A stretch of DNA of 64,000 nucleotides from G963704535 sp963704535 (GTDB taxonomy: Bacteria; Chloroflexota; Chloroflexia; Chloroflexales; Roseiflexaceae). The stretch covers positions 2,542,001-2,606,000 of the forward strand of contig OY969916.1 in assembly GCA_963704535.1 (NCBI GenBank), given 5' to 3'. Below, in pieces: positions 16,911-25,625 of this stretch; positions within the stretch are counted from its first letter, which is position 1, and every line of letters starts with the position of its first letter. A program made the translations under genes and the position numbers. The notes beneath the pieces are model-generated. The model was given only the letters and a program-made list of their open reading frames with translations, did no database searches and had not been told where the DNA came from.

Positions 16911-17713
16911 GGCAGCGGCTCCTTTCCCTGGGCGTCAATCCAGCGCCGGTAGGCTTCGGCTGGGTCGGCCAGCCCACCGACGCCTGCGGCGACGAGCAGA
17001 CGATGAACGGTGACAAGTGGCAATCCCACGACACATGTGTAGCTGCCAACAACCTGCCGCACCAGCCGGCCTCCAAGCCCCTGGATGCCATACGACCCGG
17101 CCTTGTCCAGCGGTTCGCCGGTCGCGACATAGTCAACGATATCGGCGTCGGTCAGCTTGGCGATGGTGACGTCGCTGGCGATCAGGTCGAACTGGAGATT
17201 AGAGATTGGCGATTGTTGATCATCTCCAAGCTCTAATCCCCGATCTCCCGCTTGTAAAACCGCCAGGCCGGTATACACCGTATGGGTGCGGCCGGAGAGC
17301 CGGCGCAGCATCGCGCGGGCGTGCTCTGGGTCGCGCGGTTTGCCGAGAACATCGCCATCCAACACGACGATCGTGTCGGCTCCGATGATAACACCATTCG
17401 GGGCTTCCGCGCAAGCAGCTGCGGCCTTACGCCAAGCTAGCAGGGTTGGGTGCGTGGCGAGCGGCAGGGGCAAGGGCGGCAGCGCGGCGGCGACCGCCGG
17501 CGGAGGGGGTGTCTGCTCCTCCTCGGCGTCGGTGGCGTGTACCCGGAAGGGTACGCCGAGGGCGCCCAGCAACTCGCGCCGGCGCGGCGAAGCCGAAGCC
17601 AGGATCAACGCTGGGCCGGCGGTTCCCTTATACCAAGTCGCGTTCAGGTCCGGCATCTTGCGGGGAGGTATGGAGGGGCCGCCCTCCACGATCTTGTTTT
17701 CTTCCACATTCAT
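16889..17713 (-). CDS. maf: Maf nucleoside-triphosphate pyrophosphatase, with in-frame repeat insert
   Basis: 274 residues from ATG 17713, which has GGAG 5 nt upstream; ATG 17656 is an alternative and gives a start closer to family length. The conserved N-terminus LILASASPRRRELLGALG, the middle VIIGADTIVVLDGDVLGKPR and the end GEPLDKAGSYGIQGLGG are those of Maf/YhdE/YceF pyrophosphatases, which remove non-canonical or excess dTTP/UTP-type nucleotides. Two features are foreign. The residues before ASASP are encoded by a repeat that also occurs at 31388-31482. A segment LELGDDQQSPISNLQ in the middle is read from a palindromic heptanucleotide element. A low-complexity Ala/Pro insert (TPPPPAVAAALPPLP) is also unusual. 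Confidence 0.88.
   Translation of the reverse strand: MNVEENKIVEGGPSIPPRKMPDLNATWYKGTAGPALILASASPRRRELLGALGVPFRVHATDAEEEQTPPPPAVAAALPPLPLPLATHPTLLAWRKAAAACAEAPNGVIIGADTIVVLDGDVLGKPRDPEHARAMLRRLSGRTHTVYTGLAVLQAGDRGLELGDDQQSPISNLQFDLIASDVTIAKLTDADIVDYVATGEPLDKAGSYGIQGLGGRLVRQVVGSYTCVVGLPLVTVHRLLVAAGVGGLADPAEAYRRWIDAQGKEPLPCPPTFP
17193..17250. repeat. GGAGATT-type heptanucleotide palindrome inside maf
   Basis: ggagattagagattggcgat and its partner ctccaagctctaatccccga form imperfect inverted arms of 7-nt units. It lies within the maf reading frame between GLAVLQAGDRG and FDLIASDVTIAKL, and adds about 16-19 codons without a stop. Close relatives are inside the NRPS gene at 33808-33886 and 35735-35806. 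Confidence 0.75.
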
Positions 17714-17745
17714 CTTCTCCACCAGAACGCAAGTTAGTATAAGGG
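17655..17745. repeat. dispersed ~90-bp repeat, copy 1
   Basis: Read on the minus strand: tatactaacttgcgttctgg, tggagaagatgaatgtgg, aagatcgtggagggcggccc, ctcccc, gcaagatgcc. The plus-strand copy at 31388-31482 matches it closely. Here it spans the maf start region and contributes its first codons. Confidence 0.8.
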
Positions 17746-17839
17746 CGGTCGGGGGCGGCTTCGGACAGCGAAAGCCGGGAGTCAGCCGTCTGCCCTGACT
17801 CCCGACTTCCAATCGATCTGATGGCTGTATCATCCGGTT

Positions 17840-18043
17840 CTAATGGTTATATGCCGCTCGCTCATTGACTGGTTCGTTGATATACAGGTTGCCCTTGTGA
17901 ATCTTGAGGTTGAAGCCACAGACCGGATTCGTACATACCCAGGCTTTGTACATCACTGCGGCTCCCTCCGTCCCGTAGTCTGACAGCGGCACCAGATCGC
18001 CCTCACCACATTTGCGGCACTTCGGCCACGTTGCGCTTTCCAT
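17840..18043 (-). CDS. small zinc-ribbon protein
   Basis: 67 residues from ATG 18043, with AGGAGGAA at about 5 nt upstream. Two Cys pairs, WPKCRKCGEGDLV near the N-terminus and VCTNPVCGFNLKIHKGN in the middle, form a four-Cys zinc ribbon. Similar stand-alone ribbons appear in Chloroflexota next to housekeeping genes. The role is unknown (nucleic-acid or protein contact are both possible). It sits 127 bp upstream of maf in the same direction and may share its transcript. Confidence 0.75.
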   Translation of the reverse strand: MESATWPKCRKCGEGDLVPLSDYGTEGAAVMYKAWVCTNPVCGFNLKIHKGNLYINEPVNERAAYNH

Positions 18044-18051
18044 CGGATTCC

Positions 18052-18392
18052 TCCTCTAGATCCGCCACACCACAAAACTTCCATCCGGTGCCTGGATTGG
18101 CCTGCTACCTTGCGCCCTACGCCCCACATGCCTGGCTTCCCGGCCCAATTGGCACGCGCAGCATAATTGCGCCGTTATGGTAACATAGAGGTAGCCGATG
18201 AGCAAACCCTCTTTTTAGGCCGATAGCGGGCGGCTTGCCCCACACGCTATTATGTCAGCCTGTTGCAAGAAGTGTGCCGCCTGTCCTTATGAGTTGAGGA
18301 TGGTGGTTGACTACACTGGTTTTGCGGTGTGGAGGAGGCTTGGAGGGGATCACCCCTCCAAACCACCCCCGCAAAACTACTGTGGTGGACCA
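18052..18392. other. intergenic region with hairpin; no gene seen
   Basis: About 340 bases without a supportable gene. Near its right end ttttgcggtgtggaggaggc, ttggaggggatcacccctcc and aaaccacccccgcaaaac form an imperfect GC-rich stem that would end the citrate synthase transcript coming from the right. The rest is unique sequence of mixed composition. Confidence 0.5.
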
Positions 18393-19694
<1,302 letters not shown>

Positions 19695-19816
19695 GGTGCG
19701 CCCTCCTCCTAAAACATCCCAGAGGAAACACTACGGTCTTGGTCCCAGAACAGCCCTATTATAACCTACCTGGCAGCTAGCGCTGGGTGGTATACTATCT
19801 TCATCTTCTATACTTC

Positions 19817-20035
19817 AGAGACCGTACTGAAAAGAATGATTTGTCGCTCGTAGTCCCTGGTAGAAAGGGGTTCTTGAGGGGACTGCCCCTCAAACTCCCC
19901 CTTTTCAATGCGTTCCGTGGCGGAAGGGGGTTCTTGAGGGGGCTGCCCGCAACTCCCCCTTTTCAATGCGTTCCGTGGCGGAAGGGGGTTCTTGAGGGGG
20001 CTGCCCTCAAACTCCCCCTTTTCAGACCGCCCCTC
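19817..20035. mobile_element. MITE-like element with triplicated hairpin
   Basis: Starts agagaccgtactgaaaag, then aatgatttgtcgctcgtagt (the spacer half in reverse orientation). Three successive G-rich hairpins follow, each about 55-60 nt and joined by the identical linker cttttcaatgcgttccgtgg, and it ends cttttcagaccgcccctc. The single-hairpin form is at 32898-32998. It fills most of the gap between citrate synthase and the sensor gene. Confidence 0.8.
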
Positions 20036-20063
20036 AGAACCGGGCGCGAGGGAGGGCACGGCC

Positions 20064-21245
20064 ATGATCCCAGATCTCAGCGCTACCCTTGATGATCCGA
20101 TCCGGCTGGCGGCCCTCCGACGCTTGGCGCTCCGAGACCACCGCTCCGAAGCGGCTTTCGATCGATTGACGCGCTTGGCCGCCCGTGTTCTGCACGTCCC
20201 TGTGGCGCTGGTCTCACTCGTGGACCATGACCGGCAGTTCTTTCTCAGTTGCGTCGGGCTGCCCGAGCCATGGGCCGCGCGCCGTGAGGTACCGCTGTCA
20301 TATTCCTTCTGCAAGTATGTCGTTGCGGCCAGCGCACCGCTGATCATCGACGACACGCGCACCCATCCGCTTGCCCAAAGCAGCCCAGCTATCGCCGAGT
20401 TGGGCTTTCTCGCCTATATCGGCATCCCGCTGCGCACCCCCGACGGCCACACCATCGGCGCGCTGTGCGTTGCCGACAGGGTGCCGCGCTCCTGGAGCAC
20501 GGAGGAGATCGCGACGGCCCAGGACCTGGGCGCCGTGGCGACAACCGAGATCGAGCGGCAGAACGATATCGTGGAACGCCGAGACGCCGAAGCAGCCGTA
20601 CGACGCCTGGCCGAACAGCAGCGGGTGGAGCAGGCCCTGCGCGAGAGCGAAGCGCGCTTCTCCAAAGTCTTCCACGCCAGCCTGGTCGGGATTAGTATCA
20701 GCGCCCTCGCCGATGGCCGCTACCTGGAGGTCAACGATCGGTGCTTGGCGATGATGGGCTACCGCCGAGAAGAGATGGTCGGGCACACTTCGGCTGAACT
20801 CAATCAGTGGGCCGACTGGGCCGACCGCGTGCGGCTGGCCGAGGGGCTTCAGGCGCACGGAGCGGTGCATAACATAGAGACCCGCTACCGCACCAGCACC
20901 GGCGAGGTTCGCGACGCGCTCGCGTCGCTGGAGCTGATCGAGCTGGACGGCGAGCGCTGCATCCTGGCGATGATGCACGACATCACCGAGCGCAAGCGGG
21001 TCGAGAAGGAGCGCGAGCGGCTGATCGTCGAGCTTCAAGCGGCCCTGGCGAATATCAAGACCCTGCGCGGGCTGCTGCCGATCTGCTCGTCCTGCAAAAA
21101 GGTCCGTGATGACAGCGGCTACTGGAATCAGATCGAGACCTATATTCAGACCCACTCGGACGCAGAGTTCACCCACGGGCTGTGCCCAAACTGCGCCCGG
21201 CACCTTTATCCTGATCTGTACGCTGAAGATGAGAAATCAGTCTAG
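20064..21245 (+). CDS. GAF-PAS sensor protein with C-terminal Cys-rich domain
   Basis: 393 residues from ATG 20064, with GGAGG 8 nt upstream. The N-terminal GAF domain (about residues 25-165) contains VALVSLVDHDRQFFLSCVGL and FLAYIGIPLRTPDGHTIGAL. A coiled linker leads to a PAS domain (about 215-320; FSKVFHASLVGISISALADG, GYRREEMVG) ending MMHDITERKRVEKERERLI. The C-terminus is LRGLLPICSSCKKVRDDSGY to HGLCPNCARHLYPDLY, a short four-Cys module that replaces a kinase or cyclase domain. It is known as a tail of many PAS proteins but its output is not understood, and it may bind metal. No transmembrane segment. Its stop overlaps that of purD by two bases in convergent orientation. Confidence 0.82.
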   Translation: MIPDLSATLDDPIRLAALRRLALRDHRSEAAFDRLTRLAARVLHVPVALVSLVDHDRQFFLSCVGLPEPWAARREVPLSYSFCKYVVAASAPLIIDDTRTHPLAQSSPAIAELGFLAYIGIPLRTPDGHTIGALCVADRVPRSWSTEEIATAQDLGAVATTEIERQNDIVERRDAEAAVRRLAEQQRVEQALRESEARFSKVFHASLVGISISALADGRYLEVNDRCLAMMGYRREEMVGHTSAELNQWADWADRVRLAEGLQAHGAVHNIETRYRTSTGEVRDALASLELIELDGERCILAMMHDITERKRVEKERERLIVELQAALANIKTLRGLLPICSSCKKVRDDSGYWNQIETYIQTHSDAEFTHGLCPNCARHLYPDLYAEDEKSV

Positions 21246-22492
21246 CCGCCGCCGTTAGCCCCGATATCGTGCCGATACTGCATCCCTGCGAAGCTGATGC
21301 GCTCCGCCGCGCGGTAGGCCCGCTCCCGCGCTGCGCGCGGGCTGCCGTCGAGGCCGGTGACGCACAAGACGCGGCCTCCTGCGGTGACAGGCCCGCCATT
21401 GTGCTGCCTGGTTCCGGCGTGAAAGAGCAGCGCCCCTGATTCTTCGCCCGCCTCAAGGCCGTGAATCGCGTCGCCGCTCTGGGGCGCTTCGGGGTAGCCG
21501 GCGGCTGCCAGCACGACGCAGGTGGCCGCCCCCGATCCCCAGGAGAGCATGTCCGGCCGGAGGCGCCCTTCGGCACAGGCGCGCAGGGCCGCCAGCAGAT
21601 CCCCTTCTAGCAGCGGCAGGATCACCTGCGTCTCCGGGTCGCCAAAGCGGGCATTGAACTCCAGCACGCGCGGCCCCTGCTCGGTGAGCATCACCCCGGC
21701 GTACAGCGCGCCGCAGAAGGGCATACCGGCTGCCGCCAGCGCGCGCACCACCGGGCGCATTAGCCGCTCCACGATCACGTCGAAGGTCCCGGCATCGAGC
21801 GCGACCGGCGCGTAGGCGCCCATGCCGCCGGTGTTCGGGCCGGCGTCGCCATCGAGTAGGCGCTTGTAATCGCGAGCCGGCGGCAGGGGCAGCAGGTTCG
21901 CCCCATCGCACAGCGCCAGCACCGAGACCTCCGGCCCAGCCAGCCGCTGCTCCAGCACGATCCGCTGCCCGGCGCTGGTGGCCATGATCTGTGTGATCGC
22001 CGCCACCGTGGCCGCGACATCCTCGGCGACGACCACCCCCTTGCCGGCCGCCAGCCCGTCGGCCTTGACGACCCAGGGCCGGCGGCGGGCGCGAACAAAC
22101 GCCGTCGCGGCCACCGCGTCGTCGAAGGTGTGCGCCTCCGGGCCCGGCACCCCGGCCTGCCGCATGATATCGCGGGCGAAGCTCTTGCTGCTCTCGATCC
22201 GCGCCGCCGCCGCCGATGGGCCGAACACGGCAATGCCGGCGGCGGCGGCGGCGTCGGCCAGGCCGGCGGCCAGCGGCGCCTCCGGCCCGACGACCACCAA
22301 CTCGACGCATTCGCGCCGCGCCAGATCGACCAGCGCGTCGATCGCACCGGCCTCGACCGGGACATTCTGGCCAACTTGTGCGGTCCCAGGGTTGCCTGGG
22401 GCGATCAGCAGCCGCTCCAGCAGCGGCGACTGGGCTAGCTTCCAGGCCAGCGCGTGCTCGCGACCGCCCGACCCGACTAGCAGGACGTTCAT
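21242..22492 (-). CDS. purD: phosphoribosylamine-glycine ligase
   Basis: 416 residues from ATG 22492 (GGAGA upstream). It catalyses the ATP-dependent joining of phosphoribosylamine and glycine in purine synthesis. The N-domain starts MNVLLVGSGGREHALAWKLA, followed by IAPGNPGTA and VVVGPEAPLAAGLADA. The ATP-grasp region has RPWVVKADGLAAGKGVVVAE and the catalytic/metal block VLEFNARFGDPETQVILPLL. NTGGMGAYAP is the glycine-binding loop. All family motifs are present and the length is normal. Other pur genes are not nearby. Confidence 0.95.
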   Translation of the reverse strand: MNVLLVGSGGREHALAWKLAQSPLLERLLIAPGNPGTAQVGQNVPVEAGAIDALVDLARRECVELVVVGPEAPLAAGLADAAAAAGIAVFGPSAAAARIESSKSFARDIMRQAGVPGPEAHTFDDAVAATAFVRARRRPWVVKADGLAAGKGVVVAEDVAATVAAITQIMATSAGQRIVLEQRLAGPEVSVLALCDGANLLPLPPARDYKRLLDGDAGPNTGGMGAYAPVALDAGTFDVIVERLMRPVVRALAAAGMPFCGALYAGVMLTEQGPRVLEFNARFGDPETQVILPLLEGDLLAALRACAEGRLRPDMLSWGSGAATCVVLAAAGYPEAPQSGDAIHGLEAGEESGALLFHAGTRQHNGGPVTAGGRVLCVTGLDGSPRAARERAYRAAERISFAGMQYRHDIGANGGG

Positions 22493-22542
22493 AGGGCTAT
22501 CTCCATGGAAGAGACTCTGAACTTCTTCTTCATCCCAAAACG

Positions 22543-22628
22543 CGCGTGAAACGTAAAACGTGAAACGTGAAAGGCCCTCACGCATCACCCTTCGACTTCA
22601 CTCAGGGCAGGCGTTTCACGTTTTACGC
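22543..22628. repeat. heptanucleotide palindrome (GTGAAAC type)
   Basis: gcgtgaaacgtaaaacgtga and further GTGAAAC units on the left pair with gcgtttcacgttttacgc on the right, around a loop that includes ttcgacttcactcagg. It sits upstream of purD in the gap 22493-22770, which holds no gene. Confidence 0.75.
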
Positions 22629-22770
22629 CGGGACGCTTTATATGTTCCGATTCCCTAACTCGCTCGAATAGGGGCAGCCAATGGCCGCATTATAGCACGG
22701 CACGGTGGTGCATCAGGCCGCCTAATGCTATAATGCGCGGCAGAGAGAGGGCACACAAAGTCGAGCGACG

Positions 22771-23245
22771 TTGAAGGGATCCTATCTGCTACTCCTGCGG
22801 CTCGACGCCGACCTGGCCGACCTGCCGGTCGGTCGGCTGGGGGTTTTTTGCTTCGCGGCGGGGCACTACCTCTACATCGGGAGCGCTCACGGCTCCGGCG
22901 GCATTCCGGCGCGCCTCTCCTACCACGAGCGTCCGACCAAGGGGCATCCGCACTGGCACATCGACTACCTGCGCCCCCACGTAGCGCTGCTCGAAATCGT
23001 GGGCCGTCGGCAGCACCGCGCGGCTGGAATGTCCCTGGGTGCGTGCGCTGGCTGCCACCGCTGGCTTGAAATTTCCGGTGCGGCGATTCGGCGCGAGCGA
23101 CAACGGCTGCCCCAGCCATCTGCTCTACGCGCCGCATCGGCCCGGCCTGCGGCTGCTGACCGAGACGCTCATGGCGACCCTGGCGCAAGAACACGCGCAG
23201 GAGCTGACGCTTGAGATCCGAAACTATGAGGGGCGTGAAACGTGA
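22771..23245 (+). pseudogene. DUF123/GIY-YIG-like protein, frameshifted
   Basis: A TTG start at 22771 gives MKGSYLLLLRLDADLADLPV, then GHYLYIGSAHGSGGIPARLS and HWHIDYLRPHVALLEIV. This is the DUF123 domain (a GIY-YIG-like fold found alone or attached to endonuclease III in archaea and bacteria). At about 23020 the frame breaks. The expected continuation ECPWVRALAATAGLKFPV and RFGASDNGCPSHL appears one frame over, and runs to the stop at 23243-23245. One base added or two lost near cgcggctggaatg explains it. The repaired protein would be about 157 residues. The biological role of DUF123 is not established. Confidence 0.75.
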
Positions 23246-23325
23246 AACGTGTTGCGTGTTGCGTGTTGCGTGTTGCGTGACGGTTGTCCCATTCTCAATT
23301 CTCAATTTTCAATTCTCAATTCCTT
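23233..23325. repeat. tandem heptanucleotides GTGAAAC / GTTGCGT and TTCTCAA
   Basis: Two units of GTGAAAC pass into five of CGTGTTG up to 23280. After a short gap, ttctcaattctcaattttca and further TTCTCAA units run to about 23322. Three different repeat families are therefore adjacent. It overlaps the last codons of the frameshifted DUF123 frame and lies just before the next gene. Confidence 0.8.
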
Positions 23326-23341
23326 TCAGGGAGATAGCCCA

Positions 23342-24451
23342 ATGACCGAGGGCCACGATGTCGGCGCGATTCTGGAGGGGCTGCGGGCGGAGGTGCGCGC
23401 GCGGCGGCTCGCCCAAGGCCGCAGCGAGCCAGGCCCCGTCGAACGCGATCTGCGGCGCAGTCTGGATGAGATCGAGCTGTATCGCGTCGTCAGCGCCCAT
23501 TGGCCGCTGCTCGGCAAGACTCTGCCGCAGCGCGCCATTGCGCTGCTCAACAAGTTGGTGCGCCGCTACCTACGCTGGTACATTAACCCAATCGTCGAGC
23601 AGCAGAACGCCTACAACGACGCGGTCGCCCGCGCACTGCGGCTGCTAGCCGAGGCCTACGCCGAGCTTGACGGGGGGCAGAACCAAGAACCAAGAACCAA
23701 GAACCAAGAACCAAGAGCTGAACCACCCGACCCTGTACGGCCGGCCCTCCGTGGCGGCCCCACAGAACCAAGAACCAAGAACCAAGAACCAAGAGCTGAA
23801 CCACCCGACCCTGTACGGCCGGCCCTCCGTGGCGGCCCCACAGAACCAAGAACCAAGGACCAAGAGCCTGGACCTCAGCCACCCGAGCCTGTACGACCGG
23901 CCCTCTGTGGCAGCCCCGCCGATGGGGAGAGGGGGAGAGAAGGGGAGAACAAGCCACGACCGACGAGCGGCGGACAACGAACCACGGACGACGGACAGTT
24001 CACGCAACACGCAACACGCAACACGCAACACGCAACCCAGACAACCGACAACCGACAACCGACAAACGCCGAGCTTATGGCCCTCGTTCGCGAGCGGGCC
24101 GCCGAGGAGCCGGCTGCGCGCTTTCCCGAGCTGGAGCTGCGCGCGCTTGAGCCGCACCTGCGCCTGCGCGAGCGCGTCAGCGCCCATTGGCCGCTACCCG
24201 GCAAGAGCCTGCCGCAGCGCGCTATCGCGCTGCTCAACAAGCTGGTGCGCCGCTACCTGCGCTGGTACATCAACCCGATCGTCGAGCAGCAGAATGCCGC
24301 TAACGCCGCCTTCAGCGCCGCGCTGCTCAACCTCATCCGGCTCGACGCCGCCCGCCGGGCCGAGGTAGCGGCCATCCGCGCCAGGGCAGCGAGAGGGGGA
24401 GAGGGGGAAAAGAGGAGAGGGGGAGAAGAGGAGAGGGGAAGAGGTGACTGA
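23342..24451 (+). CDS. unknown protein with internal duplication separated by heptad-repeat linker
   Basis: 369 residues from ATG 23342; GGGAGA lies about 6 nt upstream. The block VSAHWPLLGKTLPQRAIALL plus NKLVRRYLRWYINPIVEQQN occurs at about residues 43-83 and again, nearly identical, at about 279-318. Between them is a stretch of about 180 residues read mostly from tandem heptanucleotides, giving RTKNQEP, TTDNGQ and QHATRNT repeats plus two copies of PPDPVRPALRGGPTEP. The conserved block is known to me as a short helical motif in Chloroflexota proteins beside glycosyltransferases, of unknown role. The gene overlaps the next glycosyltransferase by 8 bp, so both belong to one operon. Confidence 0.7.
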   Translation: MTEGHDVGAILEGLRAEVRARRLAQGRSEPGPVERDLRRSLDEIELYRVVSAHWPLLGKTLPQRAIALLNKLVRRYLRWYINPIVEQQNAYNDAVARALRLLAEAYAELDGGQNQEPRTKNQEPRAEPPDPVRPALRGGPTEPRTKNQEPRAEPPDPVRPALRGGPTEPRTKDQEPGPQPPEPVRPALCGSPADGERGREGENKPRPTSGGQRTTDDGQFTQHATRNTQHATQTTDNRQPTNAELMALVRERAAEEPAARFPELELRALEPHLRLRERVSAHWPLPGKSLPQRAIALLNKLVRRYLRWYINPIVEQQNAANAAFSAALLNLIRLDAARRAEVAAIRARAARGGEGEKRRGGEEERGRGD

Positions 24452-25625
24452 CACCATCACAATCGTCGTCCCCTGGTTCGGTCGCGACACTGTCGGCGGC
24501 GCCGAGACCCAGGCGCGCCAGCTCGCCGGGGCGATTCATGCGGCCGGCGCGCCCGTCGAGGTCTGGGCGACCACCGGCCGCGACTCCTTCGCTCCCCCGA
24601 GCCTGGCCCACTACCCCGCCGGCCCCGACGCGCTTGACGGTGTGCCCATCCGGCGCTTTCCGATCACGCCGCCCGCCGACGACCCTCGCGTACCCCCGGC
24701 CCTCGCCCGGCGCCCGGCGCTGCTGGCCGCCCTGCCCGAGTTCCCCGACCACGAGCTGCGGCTGCTCGCCTCGCTGGTGTCGAGCGACGCGCTGCTGGAG
24801 GCGATCGGCGCCGGTGCCGGCCGGCGCTTCCTGTTCGTGCCCTACCCATTCCCGACCAGCTTCTGGGGCACGCTGCTGGCCGGCGAGCAGGCCCACCTGC
24901 TGCCCTGCCTGCACGACGAGCCCTACGCCCGCTACAGTACCTACCGCTGGATGTTCCGCCACGCCCGCCGCGCCCTGGCCAACAGCCCAGCCGAACGCGC
25001 CCTGGCCCTGCGGCTGTACGACCTGCCCGAAGACCGCGTCGTCGTCGCCGGCGAAGGGATCGACCTCGGCCCGCGCGGCGACGGCGCGGCCTTCCGCACC
25101 CGCCGCGGCCTGGGCGGGCCGCTGCTGCTGTACGTGGGTCGCCGCGACGCCGGCAAGAACATCCCGCTGCTGTTGAGCTACCTGCGTGAGTACTGGGCCA
25201 GGCGCGGCGCGGCGCCGACCCTGCTGCTGGCCGGCCGCGACCCGCTCGACCTGCCGCCGGCGCTGGCCGAGATTGTGCTTGACCTGGGCTACATCGACGC
25301 CGCCGAGAAGCACGACGCCTACGCCGCCGCCGACATCTACGTACACCCTTCGATCCACGAGAGCTTCTCGATCGTATTGATGGAGGCCTGGCTCCAGGGC
25401 ACCCCGGCGCTGGTCCACGCCGACTGCGCCGTCACCGCCCAGGCGGCGCAGGACAGCGGCGGCGGGCTGGCGTTCCGCACCTTCGGTGAGTTCGCCGTGG
25501 CACTCGACCTGCTGCTGGCCAACGCCGGGCTGCGCCGGGAGATCGGCGCGCGGGGCCGGGCGTATGTGCTGGAGACGTGCCGGTGGGAGGAAGTGGCGCG
25601 CCGGACGATCGCGGCGGTGCTATAA
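24444..25625 (+). CDS. GT4-type glycosyltransferase
   Basis: 393 residues from GTG 24444, which overlaps the upstream stop codon region (8 bp) and has GAGGGGAAGAG before it. The N-terminal half starts TITIVVPWFGRDTVGGAETQ, containing the GGAE loop of GT-B enzymes. The C-terminal half has LLLYVGRRDAGKNIPLLLSY and the donor site ADIYVHPSIHESFSIVLMEA followed by GTPALVHADCAVT. The family transfers sugars from nucleotide donors; specificity is not readable. The 3' end overlaps the convergent regulator gene by 6 bp. Confidence 0.88.
   Translation: MTDTITIVVPWFGRDTVGGAETQARQLAGAIHAAGAPVEVWATTGRDSFAPPSLAHYPAGPDALDGVPIRRFPITPPADDPRVPPALARRPALLAALPEFPDHELRLLASLVSSDALLEAIGAGAGRRFLFVPYPFPTSFWGTLLAGEQAHLLPCLHDEPYARYSTYRWMFRHARRALANSPAERALALRLYDLPEDRVVVAGEGIDLGPRGDGAAFRTRRGLGGPLLLYVGRRDAGKNIPLLLSYLREYWARRGAAPTLLLAGRDPLDLPPALAEIVLDLGYIDAAEKHDAYAAADIYVHPSIHESFSIVLMEAWLQGTPALVHADCAVTAQAAQDSGGGLAFRTFGEFAVALDLLLANAGLRREIGARGRAYVLETCRWEEVARRTIAAVL

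Noticed and set aside
23676..24065. CRISPR array or separate repeat protein gene
   Set aside because: The tandem heptanucleotides have no unique spacers and lie within one continuous reading frame with the flanking conserved blocks.
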